From Mesobacillus subterraneus (GTDB lineage: Bacteria > Bacillota > Bacilli > Bacillales > Cytobacillaceae), in the NCBI RefSeq assembly GCF_023715485.1, contig NZ_JAMBOF010000010.1, positions 62,001-126,000 on the forward strand: DNA of 64,000 bases. Reading direction: 5' to 3'. Below, piece after piece: positions 59,508 through 64,000 of this stretch; the stretch's first letter is position 1, and every line of letters begins with the position of its first letter. The position numbers were made by a program, and so were the translations under genes. The notes beneath the pieces are model-generated. The model searched no databases. It worked only from the letters and a program-made list of their open reading frames with translations, and was not told the DNA's origin.

Positions 59508-60147
59508 CCTCTGGAATAGGCAGGTCCTCTCCCGAGAAACGCTCCTCTTTAAATGGGTCTCCGTTTATGTGGAAACCATTTTTCTCCCAGAAGCCTGGTT
59601 TGTTTTCATCAATGAATTCAATCCCGCGGATCCATTTTACGCTTTTCCAAAAATATAGATGAGGGACTACGAGCCTTAATGGCCATCCATGTTTGTCTGT
59701 CAGAGGTTTTCCCTCAAAAGAATGCGCAAGCAGGACATCGTCTCGGTCCAAATCGCTTAATTCGAGATTAGCAGTATAATCCTGGTCTGCATGGAGCATA
59801 ACGTATTTGCTGTTTGGATTGATGCCGACTTCCTTTAAGAAGTCGCTGAATTTCACACCTGTAAAAGTATTGTCAAAACGAGACCAGCGAGTTACACAAT
59901 GGATGTCAACCGTCACGGAGGTTTGTGGCATCTTCATAATTTGCTCATAAGTAACGACAATCTCTCGGTCCACAGCACCAAATACCTTCAAATCCCATTT
60001 TTCAAGATCATAATCAGGCACTTCTCCTTCATGAAGGATCGGAAACCTTTCTGTTAACGCCTGCCCGGGCGGCAGCCGTTTTGATAGTGCCGGATCGACT
60101 GCAGGTACTCTTGTGCGTTTAATTCGTTCTGCTTTGTTCAAACTCAT
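59479..60147 (-). CDS. Sulfite oxidase-like molybdopterin oxidoreductase (YuiH-like)
   Basis: 222 residues. The Moco domain of the sulfite oxidase family: VTVDIHCVTRWSRFDNTFTG has the molybdenum ligand cysteine (HCVTRWS), then HGWPLRLVVPHLYFWKSVKWIRGIEFI. There is no haem domain and no Tat or Sec signal, as in B. subtilis YuiH. It is embedded in a nucleoside transport operon, between permease NupQ and the nucleoside phosphorylase, overlapping the latter by 29 bases. Whether it acts on a nucleoside-related compound is unknown. GAGG lies before the ATG at 60147. Confidence 0.93.
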   Translation of the reverse strand: MSLNKAERIKRTRVPAVDPALSKRLPPGQALTERFPILHEGEVPDYDLEKWDLKVFGAVDREIVVTYEQIMKMPQTSVTVDIHCVTRWSRFDNTFTGVKFSDFLKEVGINPNSKYVMLHADQDYTANLELSDLDRDDVLLAHSFEGKPLTDKHGWPLRLVVPHLYFWKSVKWIRGIEFIDENKPGFWEKNGFHINGDPFKEERFSGEDLPIPEDEWERKDFD

Positions 60148-60159
60148 CCTGTCATCCTC

Positions 60160-61077
60160 CTATCTTGTACTTTGCTGTCCAGACAGCTGTGAATCCGAAC
60201 CTTTATCCTTCAAAAAGAACATCGCTATGATCGTGATCAAATATGGCAGCATCGCTGTAAATTGAGTTGGCACAGAGAATCCCTGGAGCCTGACGCTGAG
60301 TGCATCCATGAGCCCGAACAGCATACTCGAACCTAAAATTCCAATCGGATGAGATTGTCCAAGCATCATCGCAACAAGGGCAATAAATCCTCTTCCGGCT
60401 GTCATACCCTCAGTAAACATCGTAACCTGGCCCAGTGAAAGCTGTGCTCCAGCCAATCCGCACAATACACCGCTCATCAGAACAGCACCATATTGAATCG
60501 CAGTCACCTTTAACCCCATGCTTTTTGAAGCGGAGAGATTTTTTCCGACTGCCAGGAGACGGAATCCAGCAACGGTTCTATATAGATAAACATAGAGAAG
60601 GATCGCTGCTAAAAAGGCTATGTACACTAATGGCGAGTGCCCTGATATCAGCTTGCCGATTACCGGAATATGTTCAATCAATGGAATGTCCCATTTAGGG
60701 AGGCCCTCCATGTTTTTATCATAATAAGCTCCCTTTACATCAAAAAGCGCCCTCAACAAGAATGTCGTAAGTCCAAGTACAAGGAAGTTGACTGCTATCC
60801 CTGCTACAATTGCATTTGCCTTGAATTTAATCGTAACGATGCCGAAAAGCAATGAGACCAGGACTGCTCCTGCCGCTCCACTTAAGACTGCAACGAAAAC
60901 ACTGCCGCTGTAATGATTGCCGACAATTGCTGAAAAAGCTCCCGCCAGGATGAGTCCTTCCAATCCGACATTAAAAATCCCTACTCTCGCACATAAGGCT
61001 CCGCCAAGCGCTGCCAGCAAAATCGGGCTGACCATTCTAATCGCTGATATGAACAAGGAATAATCAAACAGATCCAT
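60160..61077 (-). CDS. nupQ: ABC nucleoside transporter permease (NupQ/YufQ-like)
   Basis: 305 residues from the ATG at 61077 (AGGTG six bases upstream). Nine or so membrane helices; LLAALGGALCARVGIFNVGLEGLILAGAF and GLMDALSVRLQG are typical of BPD_transp_2-type permeases that pair with BMP lipoproteins. The coupling motif is in AVGKNLSASKSMGLKVTAIQ (E/K-A-x-x-x-x-G). It overlaps the other permease gene. With NupO and NupP it imports guanosine and related nucleosides in B. subtilis; the same role is inferred. Confidence 0.9.
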   Translation of the reverse strand: MDLFDYSLFISAIRMVSPILLAALGGALCARVGIFNVGLEGLILAGAFSAIVGNHYSGSVFVAVLSGAAGAVLVSLLFGIVTIKFKANAIVAGIAVNFLVLGLTTFLLRALFDVKGAYYDKNMEGLPKWDIPLIEHIPVIGKLISGHSPLVYIAFLAAILLYVYLYRTVAGFRLLAVGKNLSASKSMGLKVTAIQYGAVLMSGVLCGLAGAQLSLGQVTMFTEGMTAGRGFIALVAMMLGQSHPIGILGSSMLFGLMDALSVRLQGFSVPTQFTAMLPYLITIIAMFFLKDKGSDSQLSGQQSTR

Positions 61078-62140
61078 TGGCTGCACCTGCTTTCTTTCGA
61101 AGATTCCACCAGTTGAAGGTGAATTTTGCCGAGATGAAGAGAATTAACACTCCCTGGATGACACTGGCTATTTCCAATGGTACTTCCGTGTTGCGTTCCA
61201 TTCCCATCGCCCCTGTTTGCAATGCAGCAAGCAAAATCGCTGCAACAGCAGTCCCAAGGGGATTCGAGTTTGCCAGCAGGGCAGCCATCAAGCCAGTCCA
61301 TGCGTAGCCAGGCACTGTCAGCGCTCCCTCCACATAACGGTATTGTGAACCAAGAACCTCGGCCGTTCCTGCAAGTCCGGCAATTCCACCGCTGAAGAAC
61401 ATGCTGACAAACAGCACCTTCGTTTTGTTGATTCCGCCGTATTCGGCGAAGAAAGGATTGTGACCCAGCATCCGGACTTCATATCCCGCTGAAGTGAACC
61501 GCAGAATGAAATATAGGATTATTGCACATATGATTGCCATGATAAAACCAAAGTGGAGGCTCATTCCCGGAAATAGCTTTGGCAGCCATGCAGCCTGGCC
61601 AAGCATCGATGTCTGTGCCAGAGCGGCTGAGCCTGTTTTATCCTGAAAAGGCTGTGCCACTAGATAGCCTGCGAATAATACTGCCACATAGTTTAATAGA
61701 AGCGTTGAAATCAATAATTGGATTTTGAATCTTGCTTCCATCCATGCAGCCAGGAGCGCCCAGAGTCCTCCTGCCAAAATTCCTGCTGCCAGTGCAGAAA
61801 GAATCTTGACGATTCCAGGTCCTGGAATAAAGAGAGCAGCAAGTGCTGCAGCGACTGCTCCTAAAACCATCTGGCCTTCTGCACCGAGATTAAACACACC
61901 GGCACGGAATGCAAGTGCCAGTCCTACTCCGATAAAAATAATTGGCGTTGCCCGGGCAAGCGTCGCGGTAACAAAATAAAAGCTGCCGAATGCTCCATTC
62001 CACATGACTTTGTATGTATCCCACACGGACTCGCCGATAAAACTGATGGCAAGCGCCCCGGTCAGTATGCCAATCAATACGGCTAGCAGGGGCTGTGCTA
62101 ATGACTTAAACGATTGCTGCAGTATTCTTTGAAGCTTCAT
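61064..62140 (-). CDS. nupP: ABC nucleoside transporter permease (NupP/YufP-like)
   Basis: 358 residues from the ATG at 62140 (AGGAGG eight bases upstream). Nine membrane helices, with VGLALAFRAGVFNLGAEGQMVLG as the conserved BPD_transp_2 motif, and RMLGHNPFFAEYGGINKTKV as the ATPase-coupling loop. It is the larger membrane subunit beside NupQ. It overlaps the ATPase gene by 35 bases on one side and NupQ on the other. The name follows the B. subtilis guanosine transporter. Confidence 0.9.
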   Translation of the reverse strand: MKLQRILQQSFKSLAQPLLAVLIGILTGALAISFIGESVWDTYKVMWNGAFGSFYFVTATLARATPIIFIGVGLALAFRAGVFNLGAEGQMVLGAVAAALAALFIPGPGIVKILSALAAGILAGGLWALLAAWMEARFKIQLLISTLLLNYVAVLFAGYLVAQPFQDKTGSAALAQTSMLGQAAWLPKLFPGMSLHFGFIMAIICAIILYFILRFTSAGYEVRMLGHNPFFAEYGGINKTKVLFVSMFFSGGIAGLAGTAEVLGSQYRYVEGALTVPGYAWTGLMAALLANSNPLGTAVAAILLAALQTGAMGMERNTEVPLEIASVIQGVLILFISAKFTFNWWNLRKKAGAANGSV

Positions 62141-63644
62141 TCTCTTTTCCTCCTGCCATAAGCACACTCAGCTTTTCTTCTGTTGCATCCTTCCGGTCCA
62201 GCAATCCAGCAATTTTACCTTCATACATGACGGCGATTCTGTCAGACAATGCCATGATTTCAGATAGTTCCGATGAGACGAGCAATATCCCATCCCCGTT
62301 GTTCCTTTTAGCTAAAAGCGCTTCATGGATATATTCCATCGCTCCGATATCGACACCGCGCGTAGGTTCTGCTGCAATCAGGAAATCTGTTTCAAAACCA
62401 AGCTCGCGTGCAACAATCAGCTTCTGCAAATTACCGCCGGATAGATTGCCTGCTTGATCATCCATTGATGCAGCCTTAATTTCAAAACGTGATATCCATC
62501 CGCTAACTTTGCTGCGAAAAGCGTTTTTTAATAGAACTGAATTTCTATTAAACTTTTTCTGCTTGTAATAGCCCATCAATCCGTTATCAACTATAGATCC
62601 TTCTTTAGCCGCTCCCCAAAGATAACGGTCCTCAGGGATATGTGAAATCCCAGCATTCCTTCTGAAGGCTACTGTTGTACCAGTAACATCTTTACTGTCT
62701 AAAAGGATGGAGCCTGCATCTACTTTTTTCAATCCGGAAATAGCCTGAATGAGTTCCGATTGACCATTGCCAGACACCCCGGCAATGCCCAGGATTTCTC
62801 CTCGGTTAACCATTAATGAGACATTGTCCAAAACAGGTTTTGAGCTATTGATTCCTATCGTTATTTCTTTAACTTCGAGAAGCGGAGCTCCCTCAAGCTG
62901 GTCCCTTTCGGAAAGCTCCTGCAGTTCCCTGCCGACCATCAATTGAGCGAGTTCATCTGCTGTTGTTTCTGCTTTCTTTACTTGACCAGTTACCCGTCCA
63001 TTGCGCAGGACAGTAATCTGGTCAGCCACCTTCATGACTTCGCGCAGCTTGTGGGTAATTAGAATAATGCTTTTCCCCTGGCTGGCCAGGAACCTCACTG
63101 TGTTTAAAAGTTCATCAACCTCAGCAGGCGTCAATACAGCAGTCGGCTCATCAAGAATGATAATATCTGCTCCTTGATATAATACCTTCAAAATTTCGAT
63201 TCGCTGCTGTTCACCCACTGAGCAGTCACCGGCTTTCCTGGCAGGATTCACGGAAATCCGGTACTGTTCAACAAGCTTTTGCACTGCTTCTGAAGCTGCT
63301 TTTCTATTAAAAAAGCCATAGCTTTTTGGCTCCCTGCCAATGACAATATTCTCCGCTACTGTAAAGTCAGGGAAGAGCATGAAGTGCTGATGAACCATGC
63401 CAATACCATGTTCGATTCCGTCTTCAGGTCCTGTAAAATGAACGGACTTACCGTTCAGGAAAATCTCACCACTTGTTGGCTGCTCAAGTCCATAAAGCAT
63501 TCTCATTAACGTCGTTTTTCCCGCTCCGTTCTCACCGACAATCGCTAGTACTTCACCCTTTTTGAGCTTAATCGATACTCCGTCGTTAGCAAGGAAATCA
63601 CCATATTTCTTCGTCATGTCATTCATTTCTAAGCGGTAGGTCAT
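62106..63644 (-). CDS. nupO: ABC nucleoside transporter ATP-binding protein (NupO/YufO-like)
   Basis: 512 residues from the ATG at 63644 (GGGGAGGGAAGG upstream). Two tandem ATPase domains of the sugar/nucleoside type: first with GENGAGKTTL (Walker A), CSVGEQQRIEIL (signature variant) and IIILDEPTAVLTP; second with GVSGNGQSELIQAI (degenerate Walker A) and NLSGGNLQKLIVARE and AAEPTRGVDIG. Such double domains occur with BMP-type binding lipoproteins. The gene follows the nupN-like lipoprotein gene that runs off the right edge. Confidence 0.92.
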   Translation of the reverse strand: MTYRLEMNDMTKKYGDFLANDGVSIKLKKGEVLAIVGENGAGKTTLMRMLYGLEQPTSGEIFLNGKSVHFTGPEDGIEHGIGMVHQHFMLFPDFTVAENIVIGREPKSYGFFNRKAASEAVQKLVEQYRISVNPARKAGDCSVGEQQRIEILKVLYQGADIIILDEPTAVLTPAEVDELLNTVRFLASQGKSIILITHKLREVMKVADQITVLRNGRVTGQVKKAETTADELAQLMVGRELQELSERDQLEGAPLLEVKEITIGINSSKPVLDNVSLMVNRGEILGIAGVSGNGQSELIQAISGLKKVDAGSILLDSKDVTGTTVAFRRNAGISHIPEDRYLWGAAKEGSIVDNGLMGYYKQKKFNRNSVLLKNAFRSKVSGWISRFEIKAASMDDQAGNLSGGNLQKLIVARELGFETDFLIAAEPTRGVDIGAMEYIHEALLAKRNNGDGILLVSSELSEIMALSDRIAVMYEGKIAGLLDRKDATEEKLSVLMAGGKENEASKNTAAIV

Positions 63645-63710
63645 TGCCTTCCCTCCCCGGTACAAATGGAAACCGACTACATACGCAGTCGGCTTCATGT
63701 TTAATTGTTA
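63645..63710 (-). other. Leader hairpin between the lipoprotein and ATPase genes
   Basis: GCCGACT and AGTCGGT (or GCCGACTGCG / TATGTAGTCGGTTTCC) form a stem at about 63669-63695 just upstream of nupO. There is no T-tract, so this may stabilise or attenuate the downstream mRNA. The frame upstream of nupO is an artefact of this region. Confidence 0.45.
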
Positions 63711-63866
63711 AGGCTCTTTTCGAAAACTTTGTTGCTTTCACAAGCAAAAGTATTACGAGTTTTCATGCATTCCCTGATCTCCTCGAAAAGAGCTAGAAGT
63801 CATGAGATATACGGGAAGAAAACTTAGTTCGAAAAACAACAATCTCTGCGAAAACAGCCTTTTTAA
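63711..63866. repeat. MITE-like element with 25-bp imperfect terminal inverted repeats
   Basis: The left end AAGGCTCTTTTCGAAAAC... and the right end, read inverted as AAGGCTGTTTTCGCAGAG..., agree at 20 of 25 positions, both closing with TTGTTG. The interior of about 105 bases has an inner CTCGAAAAGAGC palindrome and no ORF. A near copy of the right end is at 42761. TTAATTGTTA flanks it on the left and TTAATTGTTT on the right. Confidence 0.65.
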
Positions 63867-63869
63867 AGA

Positions 63870-64000
63870 TTAATTGTTTAATGGATTTTTAATTTCTCTT
63901 TTACCGGAAATAATCTCTTCATAAAGTGCTTTAACCTGGTCAATGACTTCTTGGCCTACAAAATCATTCAATGGAGTTTTACTTTCATGAGTAACATATG
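63870..64000 (-). CDS. nupN: BMP family nucleoside-binding lipoprotein, C-terminus (NupN-like)
   Basis: Only the last 43 codons lie inside the window: HESKTPLNDFVGQEVIDQVK, then ALYEEIISGKREIKNP and the stop at 63870. The pattern is the end of BMP/PnrA-type substrate-binding lipoproteins, which precede nupOPQ in Bacillus. The signal peptide and ligand-binding domain lie beyond the right edge. A MITE-like element separates it from nupO. Confidence 0.75.
   Translation of the reverse strand, partial: YVTHESKTPLNDFVGQEVIDQVKALYEEIISGKREIKNPLNN

Overview
ORGANISM. The window is AT-rich, gene-dense DNA of a Gram-positive spore-former-type bacterium, most likely Bacillaceae (Bacillus/Mesobacillus/Cytobacillus-like). 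The signs are strong AGGAGG ribosome sites, many TTG and GTG starts, sigma-A promoters with 17-base spacers, and typical Bacillaceae families (Spx, IDEAL, TerC, DUF421, CarD, DUF3231, CBO0543, NupOPQ, heterocycloanthracin genes). No rRNA, tRNA, CRISPR array, transposase or prophage was recognised. The assignment is by gene content and recall, not by a search. LAYOUT. 1-4.9 kb: the 3' part of a probable defence locus, with a >1025-residue P-loop ATPase running off the left edge, translationally coupled to a DUF4007 protein, plus an XRE regulator and a small partner. 5.3-8.9 kb: DUF488, then a compact thiol-stress module (IDEAL protein, Rrf2 regulator, 44-aa protein, Spx paralogue) tied together by four copies of one operator, CTGTAA-N9-TTACAG/T, then TrhA. 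9-21.6 kb: gamma-glutamyltransferase and mostly single genes (GNATs, CPBP protease, nitroreductase, RsbR-like STAS protein, endonuclease I, a prs gene, DinB). 21.8-26.8 kb: an FtsZ gene away from a division cluster, two surface lipoproteins with calcium-binding tails (one a nuclease, one with an Ala/Glu/Lys repeat), and a CarD protein. 26.9-35 kb: accessory genes, several broken (DHFR-like fragment, GNAT tail, membrane gene with a nonsense codon), with a nucleotidyltransferase, an aminoglycoside phosphotransferase-like gene and an ABC-2 exporter. 35.7-42.7 kb: TerC, a Crp/Fnr regulator between two YdcZ-type transporters, DUF421, and a tandem array of 52-bp hairpin units. 42.8-50.1 kb: a glutaredoxin gene with an in-frame TGA at the catalytic cysteine and a SECIS-like hairpin behind it, an esterase, a SufS-like enzyme and small unknown proteins. 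50.3-57.5 kb: a thiazole/oxazole-modified bacteriocin cluster (SagB-type dehydrogenase, fused cyclodehydratase/YcaO, maturation protein, Cys-repeat precursor) followed by a second, larger array of 52-bp hairpin units. 57.5-64 kb: a V4R-STAS protein and a nucleoside uptake/salvage operon (BMP lipoprotein end, NupO/P/Q-like ABC transporter, YuiH-like molybdoenzyme, nucleoside phosphorylase). MOST INTERESTING. (i) The TGA-containing glutaredoxin, which reads as a selenoprotein gene rather than simple decay. (ii) Two unrelated-sequence arrays, at 39.5 kb and 56.4 kb, that share a 52-bp period and a 27-nt hairpin bounded by TGTC...GACA, with a third degenerate ~52-bp-period array at 35.3 kb. (iii) The DUF4007/ATPase pair at the left edge. 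(iv) The four-operator Rrf2-Spx regulon, readable to the level of promoter overlap.
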